This document shows, piece by piece, positions 16,086 through 24,456 of a DNA stretch of 38,641 bases. Made by a program: the position numbers and the translations under genes. The stretch spans positions 1 through 38,641 of the forward strand of contig NZ_BCRP01000023.1 of NCBI RefSeq assembly GCF_001552655.1, in the 5' to 3' direction. The stretch's first letter is position 1. Every line of letters starts with the position of its first letter. Below the pieces are notes generated by a model. That model was not told the origin of the DNA. It saw only the letters and a program-made list of their open reading frames with translations, and ran no database searches. Source of the stretch: Alicyclobacillus kakegawensis NBRC 103104 (GTDB lineage Bacteria; Bacillota; Bacilli; Alicyclobacillales; Alicyclobacillaceae).

Positions 16086-16817
16086 ATGGAGCCCGGCATC
16101 CCCTGCGGGAAGTGTCCCCAGTGTCGGCAGGGTCGTTACAATCTGTGCCCGGACGTGCGGTTTTTTGCCACGCCGCCTGTGGACGGAGCGATGACGGAGC
16201 GGATCAACCACCCGGCTGCGTTCACCCATCCCGCCGACGGCTTGACCCCAGAGGAGGCCAGCCTGGCGGAGCCATTGTCGGTAGGGATTGCCGCGGTGCG
16301 CAAGGCGGCGCTGCATCTAGGGGAGCGGGTGCTCATCCTGGGAGCCGGCCCTGTGGGCCTACTGACCGCCCTTGCGGCCGACGCCGAAGGGGCGGTGGTG
16401 ACATTGTGCGACGTGCAAGTCGACAGGTTGAAGGTCGCGGAGCAGTTCGGGTTCTCGACCTTGGTCTTCGACGCCCAGCGGGATGGTGTGTACGACGCGG
16501 TCATCGACTGCAGCGGCAGTGGTCAGGCGGTAGCCTGGGGGCAGCGAGTGGTGCGGCCCGGCGGGCGCATGGTCTTGGTCGGGATGGGGGCGGCCGGGGC
16601 CGTGCAGCTCGACGGTTTGGACCTGTGCCTGCGCGAGGTGTCGGTGCAGGGCGTGTTCCGCTATGCCAACACGTTCCCGGCGGCGATTGAACTCCTGCGG
16701 CGGCGCCGCGACGTGTTACCGGTCTTCACGGGGCACAAGATTGCGCTGGCGGAGCTGCCTCGTTGTCTGCGCACCGGATCGTACAAGAACCATGTGAAAA
16801 CCCTGGTCATGCTGTGA
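16086..16817 (+). pseudogene. 5'-truncated zinc-dependent polyol (sorbitol/xylitol) dehydrogenase
   Basis: The frame encodes only the C-terminal three quarters of a medium-chain dehydrogenase. It opens directly in the structural-zinc lobe (EPGIPCGKCPQCRQGRYNLC) and continues with DVRFFATPPVDGA, the Rossmann motif GAGPVGLL, VIDCSGSG, and a normal C-terminus. Intact relatives have about 85 further N-terminal residues, with the catalytic-zinc Cys and the His-Glu pair. Only about 64 bases separate it from the GH3 stop, so that part is deleted, not frameshifted. No ribosome binding site precedes any start. It was probably an NAD-linked xylitol or sorbitol dehydrogenase and should now be inactive. 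Confidence 0.85.
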
Positions 16818-16933
16818 CCGACTATAACGAATGCTATCTGGACAAGCGCGAGAAGATCGACCGTCTGCCGCGCTGGCTAAGAGTCCGGCGTCCCGGGCTG
16901 CAGCAGCGTTGCCGGGCGGTCGAGAATTCTCTC

Positions 16934-16962
16934 TTGACTTGAATACAAGTATACAATAGAAT
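16934..16962 (+). promoter_or_regulatory. promoter of the Gfo/Idh-gntR-enolase operon with embedded GntR-like operator
   Basis: TTGACT (16934-16939) and TAGAAT (16957-16962) are separated by 17 bases. Bases 16935-16952 match the known B. subtilis GntR operator (ATACTTGTATACAAGTAT) at 15 of 18 positions as I recall it. The operator fills the -35 and spacer, so a bound repressor would block polymerase. The palindromic core ATACAAGTAT (16943-16952) recurs as ATACTAGTAT before the ABC transporter genes. Confidence 0.7.
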
Positions 16963-17036
16963 CCGGGGTGAAAGGATTCCGTCTCTTTCGGCTTGGGCGA
17001 GAGATGCGAGTTTACATACAGCGAGGAGGCGTTGGC

Positions 17037-18209
17037 ATGGTCAAGGTGGCCGTCATTGGCGCCGGGGCGATTTCTAGCAGACATATCCAGGCATACCTCA
17101 CGTTTCCAGGTAGAGCTGAAATTGTGGCTGTATCGGATGTGTACCCGGAGAAGGCGGAACAGCAAATCGCGCGCTACAACCTGAACGCGCGGGCGGTCAA
17201 AGACTACCGTGAGCTCTTGGGCAATCCGGAGATTCAACTGGTCTCGGTGTGCACGCCGCCGGGAACGCACGCGGAGATCACCTGCGCCTTTCTCCAGGCG
17301 GGAAAGCACGTGTTGGTCGAGAAACCGATGGCCGCGTCTCTGGCGGAGTGCGATCAAATGCTGCGAGCGGCCGAAAGGGCGCAAAAGGTGTTGTCGGTGG
17401 TGGCGCAAAACCGTTTCCGCACGCCGATGATGAAACTCAAGCAAGTCCTGGAGGCCGGGGTGGCCGGCAAGGTGTTGCACGCACAGGTGGATTCGCACTG
17501 GTGGCGGGGGCACAGCTACTATGACCTGTGGTGGCGGGGCACCTGGGCGAGCGAGGGCGGCGGGTGCACCTTGAATCACGCCGTGCACCACATCGACGCC
17601 CTGCAGTGGATGATGGGGATGCCGGCACAGGTGCAGGCGGTGATGGCCAACCTGGCCCACGACAATGCGGAGGTTGAGGATATCTCGCTGGCGCTGCTGC
17701 GGTTTGGCAACGGTGCTCTGGCGCACATCACCAGTTCGGTCGTCCACCACGGCGAGGAGCAGCAGCTCGTGTTCCAGGCGGAAAAGGCGATGGTGGCGAT
17801 GCCATGGCGATTGTACGCCTCTGTCTCGCGTGAAAACGGATTCCCCGAGCGGGCTGTAGATGTCGAACGGGATATCCAGGGCTTCTACGACTTGCTGCCG
17901 GAGCTTTGCTACGAAGGTCACACAGGGCAGATCGACAACGTGTTGACGGCGCTGGAGACCGGGCAGCCTGTGCTCATTGACGGGGTTCAGGGGCGGCGAA
18001 CCCTGGAGCTCATCACCGCCATCTACAAGTCGGCCATCACCGGAGAACCGACAACACTGCCGCTCGCCGCAGATGATGAATTCTATACCCGCGACGGACT
18101 GCTTGCGCGGGCGCCCCACTTCTATGAGAAGACGAGTTCTGTCGTTTCCTTTGCGGACAACGAGATCACGACCAGCGGCACCTACGGGCGCAACGCGCAG
18201 GTCAGGTAG
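17037..18209 (+). CDS. Gfo/Idh/MocA-family NAD(P)-dependent oxidoreductase (first copy)
   Basis: A 390-residue sugar oxidoreductase. The N-terminal Rossmann domain has VAVIGAGAIS (5-13) and the family motif VEKP (94-97) ending in the catalytic lysine region; the C-terminal alpha/beta domain contains GGGCTLNHAVHHIDALQWMMG. Members oxidise or reduce sugars, inositols or sugar acids at a ring carbon. ATG 17037 has GAGGAGG 7 bases upstream; the longer frame begins inside the leader and lacks a site. It is the first gene of the operon driven from 16934, followed 11 bases later by a second copy of the family. Substrate cannot be read from sequence; uronate or xylose-type sugars fit the context. Confidence 0.87.
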   Translation: MVKVAVIGAGAISSRHIQAYLTFPGRAEIVAVSDVYPEKAEQQIARYNLNARAVKDYRELLGNPEIQLVSVCTPPGTHAEITCAFLQAGKHVLVEKPMAASLAECDQMLRAAERAQKVLSVVAQNRFRTPMMKLKQVLEAGVAGKVLHAQVDSHWWRGHSYYDLWWRGTWASEGGGCTLNHAVHHIDALQWMMGMPAQVQAVMANLAHDNAEVEDISLALLRFGNGALAHITSSVVHHGEEQQLVFQAEKAMVAMPWRLYASVSRENGFPERAVDVERDIQGFYDLLPELCYEGHTGQIDNVLTALETGQPVLIDGVQGRRTLELITAIYKSAITGEPTTLPLAADDEFYTRDGLLARAPHFYEKTSSVVSFADNEITTSGTYGRNAQVR

Positions 18210-18220
18210 GAGGCGTCACC

Positions 18221-19297
18221 ATGTCGAAAGCGGACGGGATGAACTACGCCCCGAAGGGGAAACCCAACCCGGTTTGCGAAAAGGGGGACTTTGTGTTTGC
18301 CGCCGTGGGGCTGGATCACGGCCACATCTACGGCATGTGCAACGGGCTCTTGGAGGCTGGTGGAGAGCTTAAGTGGGTGTATGACGAAGACGAGGAAAAA
18401 GTGCAGGCGTTTCAGCGGACGTACCCATCCGCCCGGGCGGCAAGGTCCGTGCAGGAGGTCCTGCAGGATGCGAGCGTACACCTGGTCGCCAGCGCTAAGG
18501 TGCCCGCGGACCGGGCGCCGCTCGGGATCCAGGTGATGCGCCATGGCAAAGACTATTTCACCGACAAGCCGCCGCTGACCACCCTGGACCAGGTCCGGCA
18601 GGTGCGCGAGGCGGTGGCGGAGACGGGGCGCAAGTACGCGGTGTATTACAGCGAGCGGCTGCACGTGGAGAGCGCGGTCTTTGCCGGGCAGCTCATTGCG
18701 GACGGTGCGATTGGCCGCGTGGTGCAGGTCATCGGCATGGGCCCGCACCGAATCGGCCTCGGGGGGCGACCGGATTGGTTCTTCAAGCCCGAGCGCTATG
18801 GCGGTATCCTGTGCGACATCGGCAGTCACCAGATTGAACAAGTCCTCTTTTACACCGGATGCGACGACGCGGTCATCGCGCAAAGCCGGGTGGCCAACTA
18901 CCGGTACAAGGAATTCCCGGAGTTTCAGGACTTCGGAGATTGCGCGTTGAACCTGGGCAACGGGGCCACGGGATACTTCCGCGTCGACTGGTTCACGCCG
19001 GACGGATTGCGCACGTGGGGAGACGGCCGCACGTTCATCCTTGGCACGCACGGGTACATCGAGCTGCGCAAGTACATCGACGTCGGCCGCGACGCTGAGG
19101 GTGACCACGTCTACCTGGTCAACGATGAAGGGGAGCATCACATCCCGGTTTCCGGGCGTGTCGGGTATCCGTTCTTTGGAGAGCTCATTTTGGATTGCTT
19201 GGAGCGAACGGAGAGGGCGATGAGCCAAGAGCATGCCCTGAGGGCGGCGGAGCTGGCGGTGCTCGCCCAGCTGCAAGCCGTCCGCCTGGAGGGCTGA
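18221..19297 (+). CDS. Gfo/Idh/MocA-family oxidoreductase (second copy)
   Basis: A 358-residue member of the same superfamily as its upstream neighbour but only distantly like it. The nucleotide-binding strand reads FAAVGLDHGHIYGM (25-39), so the usual GxGxxG is altered, and the EKP motif is TDKP (114-117). The C-terminal domain has GGILCDIGSHQIEQVLFYTG and ends with ALRAAELAVLAQLQAV. TAGGAGG lies about 8 bases before the ATG. The first 20 residues, before the Rossmann strand, are extra. Two different Gfo/Idh enzymes side by side commonly catalyse sequential oxidation and reduction (ketosugar) steps, but that is inference here. Confidence 0.85.
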   Translation: MSKADGMNYAPKGKPNPVCEKGDFVFAAVGLDHGHIYGMCNGLLEAGGELKWVYDEDEEKVQAFQRTYPSARAARSVQEVLQDASVHLVASAKVPADRAPLGIQVMRHGKDYFTDKPPLTTLDQVRQVREAVAETGRKYAVYYSERLHVESAVFAGQLIADGAIGRVVQVIGMGPHRIGLGGRPDWFFKPERYGGILCDIGSHQIEQVLFYTGCDDAVIAQSRVANYRYKEFPEFQDFGDCALNLGNGATGYFRVDWFTPDGLRTWGDGRTFILGTHGYIELRKYIDVGRDAEGDHVYLVNDEGEHHIPVSGRVGYPFFGELILDCLERTERAMSQEHALRAAELAVLAQLQAVRLEG

Positions 19298-19299
19298 GC

Positions 19300-20004
19300 G
19301 TGGCCAATCCGTTTGGAATGGAGACCGACCGCCGCTCCCTCAGTGAACAGGCGTACGAGGCAATCCGCGAGGCGATTTTGTCGCTCCGATTGGAGCCGGG
19401 CCGCGCGGTGTATGAGAACGAGCTGGCCACCATGCTGAACATGAGTCGGACGCCGGTGCGAGAGGCGGTGCGGACCCTCCTCGTCGAAGAATTGATAGAG
19501 GTGCTGCCGCAGCGCGGGATGAAGGTGGCGCTCATCTCCGAGAAGAAGGTGGAAGAGGCCCGCTTCGTCCGCGAAAGCCTGGAGGTTAGCGCGCTCAGGG
19601 CGGCTATCGCACGCTGGCACACGAACGCCGACTGGGGCATGCGGCTGCGGGACGAGGTGCAAGCGGCTCTGCACGCCCAGCGAAAGTCGGCTCAGACTGG
19701 CGACGTGTTGGGATTTCTGGAGGCAGACGAACGGTTTCACCGACTGCTGATGGCCGCGGCGGACAACCGGACCCTGGTCTCGATTGTCGCCCAGATGCGG
19801 GCCCATCTCAACCGCGTGCGCACCCTGTCGCTGCAAGAGTTGAAGAATGTGCAGACCCTGATTGAAGAACACGAGCAACTCGTGTCCGTGCTTGCAGCCG
19901 GCGACGAGGAGCGAGCGGTCAGTTTGTTGACGCGCCACCTGCGCCGGCTGCAACAGGACGTGGCCGTCGTGCGGAGCCAATACCCTCTGTACTTTCGCGA
20001 CTAG
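19300..20004 (+). CDS. GntR family transcriptional regulator, FadR/FCD type
   Basis: A 234-residue regulator with an N-terminal winged helix ([15 protein letters not shown], then [20 protein letters not shown] at 41-60) and an all-helical FCD ligand-binding domain (about 85-225), including [14 protein letters not shown] and the late histidine-bearing stretches ([16 protein letters not shown]) that usually bind a metal and a carboxylic acid. I chose GTG 19300, 2 bases after the previous stop with GGAGGG upstream; ATG 19318 is an alternative. FCD regulators of this type often sense sugar acids such as gluconate or glucuronate. The ATACWWGTAT palindromes before this operon and before the ABC transporter are its likely operators. 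Confidence 0.87.
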   Translation: MANPFGMETDRRSLSEQAYEAIREAILSLRLEPGRAVYENELATMLNMSRTPVREAVRTLLVEELIEVLPQRGMKVALISEKKVEEARFVRESLEVSALRAAIARWHTNADWGMRLRDEVQAALHAQRKSAQTGDVLGFLEADERFHRLLMAAADNRTLVSIVAQMRAHLNRVRTLSLQELKNVQTLIEEHEQLVSVLAAGDEERAVSLLTRHLRRLQQDVAVVRSQYPLYFRD

Positions 20005-20048
20005 AGAAGTTTTCGGGCAGAAGGGACACAGCAAAGAGGTGGATTTGG

Positions 20049-21299
20049 ATGCGTATCTCAGACATCCGCGCGACAACCGTCAGCGTACCATTGGAAGCTC
20101 CGCTGCGCCACAGCAACGGCGCCCATTGGGGCCGGTTTGTGCGGACCGTTGTCCAGGTGGAGACCGACGAGGGGATCATCGGCCTCGGGGAAATGGGTGG
20201 CGGTGGCGAGAGCGCCGAGCAGATGTTTCGGGCCCTCCGTCCGTACCTGATTGGGCATAACCCGTTTTTTCTAGAGGAGCTGCGGTTCAAAATCGCCAAT
20301 CCAACCGCCAGTCTCTACAACAACCGGACGCAGGTCCTGGCGGCCATCGAATTTGCTTGCCTCGACATCATGGGCAAGGCCCTGGGGGTGCCGGTGTACC
20401 AACTGCTCGGGGGAAAACTGCGGGATCGGGTTCCGTTTGCCAGCTACCTGTTCTTCCGGCTGCCCGATGACGCATCGGGAGAGGGGGAGGTACGCACCGT
20501 TGACCAATTGGTTGAGTACGCCCGCGATCTCCGCCAGCGCTGCGGCTTCCGCTCGCACAAGTTGAAAGGCGGCGTGTTTCCGCCCGACTATGAATTGGAG
20601 TGCTACCAGGCCCTGGCGGACGCCTTTCCCGAGGATACTCTCCGGTATGATCCAAACGCAGCGCTGAGTGTCGAGGAGGCGATTCGCTTCGGTAAGGCCA
20701 TCGTCCACCTGAACAACGACTACCTGGAAGACCCCACCTGGGGCTTGAACGGCAATCGCCGCGTACGCGGCATGGTCGGGTTGCCGCTTGCCACCAACAC
20801 GGTGGTCGTCAACTTCGAACAGCTGGCTGAGAACGTCCTCAACCCAGCCGTCGATGTGGTGCTTCTGGACACCACGTTCTGGGGCGGCATTCGCCCTTGT
20901 ATCAAGGCAGCCGGGGTTTGCGAGACGTTTCAGATGTCCATCGGCGTGCACTCGTCGGGGGAATTGGGCATCCAGCTCGCCACCATGTTGCATCTGGGGG
21001 CGGTGCTTCCCAACCTGACGTTCAGCGCTGACGCCCACTATCATCACCTGCGAGACGACATCATCGCCGGCGGCAAGTTTGCGTATGTGGACGGTTGCAT
21101 CGAGGTCCCCGACGGCCCGGGGCTGGGTGTGACGCTGGATCCCGACAAATTCGGCCAGTACGCGGAGGAATATAAACGGCTCGGCGGCTACCCGTATGAT
21201 CGCGATCCCGCTCGTCCCGGCTGGTTTCCGCTGATTCCGAACGACCGGTGGGCCGATCCGAACGAAGAATACGGGCGCATGGCCGTCAAGGAGGGATGA
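20049..21299 (+). CDS. mandelate racemase/enolase-superfamily dehydratase, glucarate dehydratase-like
   Basis: A 416-residue enolase-superfamily protein. After the capping domain (about 1-125) the barrel shows a Lys-x-Lys pair in SHKLKGG (Lys171, Lys173), metal ligands Asp201 (RYDPNAALS), Glu227 (LEDPTWG) and probably Asn250 ([10 protein letters not shown]), and a general base His301 in [14 protein letters not shown]. Asn as third ligand and the ATN block are typical of the glucarate dehydratase group. Members dehydrate acid sugars to 2-keto-3-deoxy acids. A ribosome binding site AAGAGG (20034-20039) precedes ATG 20049. Glucarate, galactarate or a related aldarate/aldonate are possible; the active-site loop sequence differs from classic GlucD, so specificity is open. 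Confidence 0.85.
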   Translation: MRISDIRATTVSVPLEAPLRHSNGAHWGRFVRTVVQVETDEGIIGLGEMGGGGESAEQMFRALRPYLIGHNPFFLEELRFKIANPTASLYNNRTQVLAAIEFACLDIMGKALGVPVYQLLGGKLRDRVPFASYLFFRLPDDASGEGEVRTVDQLVEYARDLRQRCGFRSHKLKGGVFPPDYELECYQALADAFPEDTLRYDPNAALSVEEAIRFGKAIVHLNNDYLEDPTWGLNGNRRVRGMVGLPLATNTVVVNFEQLAENVLNPAVDVVLLDTTFWGGIRPCIKAAGVCETFQMSIGVHSSGELGIQLATMLHLGAVLPNLTFSADAHYHHLRDDIIAGGKFAYVDGCIEVPDGPGLGVTLDPDKFGQYAEEYKRLGGYPYDRDPARPGWFPLIPNDRWADPNEEYGRMAVKEG

Positions 21300-21301
21300 A
21301 C

Positions 21302-22069
21302 ATGCGGCTGCAACACCGTGTGGCGTTGGTTACAGGCGGCGGACGCGGTATCGGCGCCGCGATTGCCCGACGGATGGCCGATGAAGGAGCGGACGTCTGT
21401 TTGGTCAGCCGCACGTTCAGCGAGCTGGAGGAACAGGCGCGATGGATTGAAGAGAACACAGGGCGCCGCGCCTTGCCGGCGACCGCGGATGTCCGCCGGC
21501 CCGAGGATGTCCGGCAAACGGTGCGGACGGCGTTGGAGGCGTTCGGCAAGATTGACATCCTGGTCAACTGCGCCGGCATCTCGGTGGCTGACGCGTCCGA
21601 GGAACTGTCGTTTGAGCAGTGGAAGGAGTGCCTGGACATCAACTTGGACGGGACGTTCCTTTATTGTCAAGAGGTGGGCCGGCACATGATTGAGCGCGGG
21701 CAGGGAGGCAAGATCATCAACATCACGTCGGTGGTCGCCCACGCCGCCATTCCCGGACGAGCTGCCTACGCGGCCAGCAAGGGCGGGGTCAAGCAGTTGA
21801 CGCAGAACTTGGCCGTCGAATGGGGTAAACATAACATCCAGGTCAACTCTATCACCCCCGGCTACATTTATACCGAGATCTTCCGCCGCTTCGTCGAGCA
21901 GGGAGTGCACCAGCCAGAAAAGCTGGAGGCGCGCATTCCCGCGGGAAGGATGGGGCGGGTGGAAGACATCGCCGGGCCAGCCGTGTTCCTGGCATCTTCA
22001 GACAGTGATTACGTGACCGGCACCACGCTGATTGTCGACGGCGGCGTGCTTGCAAACGGCTACATATAG
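21302..22069 (+). CDS. short-chain dehydrogenase/reductase (SDR)
   Basis: A 255-residue classical SDR of the FabG/gluconate 5-dehydrogenase type. It has the cofactor loop TGGGRGIG (11-18), the structural NCAG (89-92) and the catalytic triad Ser143-Tyr156-Lys160 (SVVAHAAIPGRAAYAASK). Ending YVTGTTLIVDGG is also typical. The start is ATG 21302, with AAGGAGGGA upstream and the previous stop only 2 bases away, so it is co-translated with the dehydratase gene. It likely interconverts a keto and a hydroxy acid or sugar using NAD(P)H. SDR specificity is not readable, and 5-keto-gluconate-like or uronate-derived substrates are guesses from context. Confidence 0.88.
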   Translation: MRLQHRVALVTGGGRGIGAAIARRMADEGADVCLVSRTFSELEEQARWIEENTGRRALPATADVRRPEDVRQTVRTALEAFGKIDILVNCAGISVADASEELSFEQWKECLDINLDGTFLYCQEVGRHMIERGQGGKIINITSVVAHAAIPGRAAYAASKGGVKQLTQNLAVEWGKHNIQVNSITPGYIYTEIFRRFVEQGVHQPEKLEARIPAGRMGRVEDIAGPAVFLASSDSDYVTGTTLIVDGGVLANGYI

Positions 22070-22094
22070 CCGGAGCCTCGGAGGAAAGGAGAAG

Positions 22095-23354
22095 ATGACC
22101 ATGGCGGATGCGGATTTGGCGTCACTGGTAGCGCGTGTGGTCGATGAGACCCCAGCGTTCGATATGCATACCCACCTTTTTGCTCCGGAGATGGGATCCC
22201 TGCTGTTGTGCGGGGCGGACGAAGCCTTAAACTTTCACTATTTGGTGTCCGAATCGTTTCGCGTCCACCATATGCCCTATCACGAGTTTTGGGGGCTTTC
22301 CAAGGCGCAGCGGGCCGAGGTGGTCTGGAATTCGCTGTTTCGCGATACCTCACCCGTCAGCGAGGCCGCGTCCGGCGTCGTCGAGATTGCGCGGGCGATG
22401 GGCTGTGATACCGGCCGACTGACGCTGACCGCTCTGCGCGAGGCGCTGTCTGACGTGCCCACGGCTGAGTATATTTCCCGCATCATGAACCTGGCCAACG
22501 TCACGCACATCGTCATGACGAACGATCCGTTCGATGACCAAGAAACCGCCTTCTGGAGCGAGATGGGGGGGATGGACAAGAGGTTTCTCGCCTCGCTTAG
22601 GCTGGATAAGTTGATGAACCAGTACTCCTCGGTGGTGCCTGTGTTGATTGCCAAAGGTTACGAGGTGGACGAGTCCTTGTCCGGCCGCTCCGTTGTGGAA
22701 CTGAGGCGGTTCCTGGAGGACTGCGCAGACGCCGTGCACCCGCTATACGTGGCGTTCTCCACGGCGGATGACTTTGTCTATCCGGAGCCAGACGGGGTGC
22801 GCGGGCGCATCCTGAAGGAGGTGGTGTTGCCGTTCTGCCGGGAACGGGGACTCCCGCTGTCCTTGATGATGGGCGCCCGGCGACAGGTGAATCCGGCGCT
22901 TCGCGCTGCGGGGGACAGCCTGGCCAATGCGCCTGTACGGCCGTTGGAGTCGCTGTGTGCGGATTACCCGGACAACCGGTTTCTGGTCAGCATGTTGGCG
23001 CGCGAGAACCAGCACGCCCTGGTCGTAGCCGCACGCAAGTTTCACAACCTGATGCCGTTTGGCTGCTGGTGGTTTGTCAATACCGACACCCTGGTGGAGG
23101 AAATTATCCGCATGCGTCTCGAGCTTCTCGGCCCGACTTTCATTGCGCAGCACTCGGACGCCCGGGTGTTGGAGCACCTGATTTACAAGTGGCAGAGGGC
23201 GAGACGCGTGCTCACGCGTGTCTTGGCCGATAAGTACGAGAACCTGCAGTCATCCGGCTGGCTGGTGACCGAAGACGTCATCCGCCGCGATGTCGAGCAG
23301 CTGTTCTCGGGGAACTTCAGGCAATTCGTCGGATTGGCCGAGTCCTCCGGTTGA
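22095..23354 (+). CDS. uronate-isomerase-like amidohydrolase-superfamily protein
   Basis: A protein of about 420 residues (ATG 22095; ATG 22101 also possible) with the amidohydrolase metal motif FDMHTHLF (22-29) at the end of the first barrel strand. Later blocks fit uronate isomerase-like folds: LLCGADEALNFHYLVSESFR, MPYHEFWGLS, LSLMMGARRQVNPALRAAGD, FGCWWFVNTDTLVEEIIRMRLELLG and IAQHSDARVLEHLIYKW. Classic UxaC is about 470 residues and reads HCHL here, so this is a divergent branch. The predicted role is ketose-aldose isomerisation of a uronate such as glucuronate to fructuronate. GGAGGAAAGGAG (22079-22090) precedes it. It closes the operon that begins at 17037. Confidence 0.75.
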   Translation: MTMADADLASLVARVVDETPAFDMHTHLFAPEMGSLLLCGADEALNFHYLVSESFRVHHMPYHEFWGLSKAQRAEVVWNSLFRDTSPVSEAASGVVEIARAMGCDTGRLTLTALREALSDVPTAEYISRIMNLANVTHIVMTNDPFDDQETAFWSEMGGMDKRFLASLRLDKLMNQYSSVVPVLIAKGYEVDESLSGRSVVELRRFLEDCADAVHPLYVAFSTADDFVYPEPDGVRGRILKEVVLPFCRERGLPLSLMMGARRQVNPALRAAGDSLANAPVRPLESLCADYPDNRFLVSMLARENQHALVVAARKFHNLMPFGCWWFVNTDTLVEEIIRMRLELLGPTFIAQHSDARVLEHLIYKWQRARRVLTRVLADKYENLQSSGWLVTEDVIRRDVEQLFSGNFRQFVGLAESSG

Positions 23355-23444
23355 GCACCTGGGAACATCAGCCCAGCGGTTTTGCGGAGTTGGTTCGGGT
23401 GCCGATGAGAGATCTGTGCAGCTCGACGTACAAATGTCTTCTTA

Positions 23445-23456
23445 CATACTAGTATG
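23445..23456. promoter_or_regulatory. 12-bp palindrome at the ABC transporter operon, candidate GntR operator
   Basis: CATACTAGTATG is a perfect palindrome and ends at the GGAGG ribosome binding site of the first permease gene. Its core ATACTAGTAT (23446-23455) differs by one base from the core in the promoter at 16943-16952. The shared motif suggests the FCD regulator at 19300 controls both units. Confidence 0.55.
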
Positions 23457-23471
23457 GAGGTGATGGCTTGC

Positions 23472-24443
23472 ATGAGCGACGTGATGACAGGGCAAGCGAT
23501 TTCCGAACAGCCGGTGCCTAAGACGAAGTCTCGTCCAGTACACGAGTTGTGGCGGCGCGTTTGGAAGGAACGCTGGATATACGCCCTGTTCCTCCCCGGT
23601 TTTGCCTATTTCATCATCTTCAAATATTGGCCGATGTGGGGCGTGATCATGGCGTTTGAAAACTATCAACCGTTTCAGGGGGTGCTAGGCAGCCAGTGGG
23701 TCGGATTGGAAAATTTTCAACGCTTCTTTTCCGATCCGGCCTTTTGGCAACTGTTTCGCAACACGTTCATTCTGGCGGTCTACAACATTGTGTTCTTCTT
23801 TCCGTGCACGATTATTGTGGCTTTGCTCCTGAACGAACTGAGGATTCACTGGTTCAAAAGCTCTGTGCAAACGCTTATTTATATCCCGCACTTCTTTTCC
23901 TGGACCGTCGTAGTCGGCATCACGTACATGCTGTTGACGACGCAAGGAGGCTTGGTCAATGAGTTGCTCAATATGGTGGGATTGCACCAGGTGAACTTTT
24001 TGGAGAGCAGCGCCTGGTTCCGGCCGCTCATCGTGATCCAGGACATTTGGAAGGAAACCGGTTGGGGCACTATCATCTTTCTCGCCGCGTTGGCCGGGGT
24101 GAACGTGGAGTTGTACGAAGCCGCTCGCATTGATGGAGCCAACCGGCTGCAGCAGCTTTGGCATGTGACACTGCCCGCTATCCGCGGCGTCATCATCATC
24201 ATGTTCATACTTCGTCTGGGCAGCTTTCTGGATGTCGGGTTTGAGCAGATATGGCTGATGCTCAACGCCATGAACCGAGACGTGGGCGAGGTCTTCGATA
24301 CCTACGTGTATACTCTCGGCCTGCAGCAGGGGCAATTCAGCTACAGTGCCGCCATCGGGCTGTTCAAGTCGGTCGTGGGTTTGATCTTGGTGCTTGGTGC
24401 CAATAAAGTTGCGAAGTTGTTCGGCGAGGAAGGCATTTATTGA
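23472..24443 (+). CDS. sugar ABC transporter permease, LplB/CUT1 type
   Basis: A 323-residue inner-membrane permease. Six hydrophobic segments are visible, beginning WIYALFLPGFAYFIIFKYWPMWGVIMAFENYQPF, a hallmark start for LplB proteins. The EAA loop is EAARIDGANRLQQLWHVTLPAI. The C-terminal part IGLFKSVVGLILVLGANKVAKLFGEEGIY is the standard family ending. GGAGGTGATGG at 23456-23466 precedes ATG 23472; the earlier start at 23454 overlaps that site. In xylanolytic paenibacilli LplA-LplB-YtcP systems import aldouronic oligosaccharides. It forms a system with the next two genes; the ATPase is not encoded here and is probably a shared MsmX-like protein elsewhere. Confidence 0.92.
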   Translation: MSDVMTGQAISEQPVPKTKSRPVHELWRRVWKERWIYALFLPGFAYFIIFKYWPMWGVIMAFENYQPFQGVLGSQWVGLENFQRFFSDPAFWQLFRNTFILAVYNIVFFFPCTIIVALLLNELRIHWFKSSVQTLIYIPHFFSWTVVVGITYMLLTTQGGLVNELLNMVGLHQVNFLESSAWFRPLIVIQDIWKETGWGTIIFLAALAGVNVELYEAARIDGANRLQQLWHVTLPAIRGVIIIMFILRLGSFLDVGFEQIWLMLNAMNRDVGEVFDTYVYTLGLQQGQFSYSAAIGLFKSVVGLILVLGANKVAKLFGEEGIY

Positions 24444-24456
24444 GGGGGGGAAGTGT

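Noticed and set aside
16814-16942. A 42-codon frame (GTG start overlapping the pseudogene stop) running to the promoter of the Gfo/Idh operon
   Set aside because: It has no ribosome binding site, runs into the -35 region at 16934, and shows no family match; probably chance or a decayed remnant.
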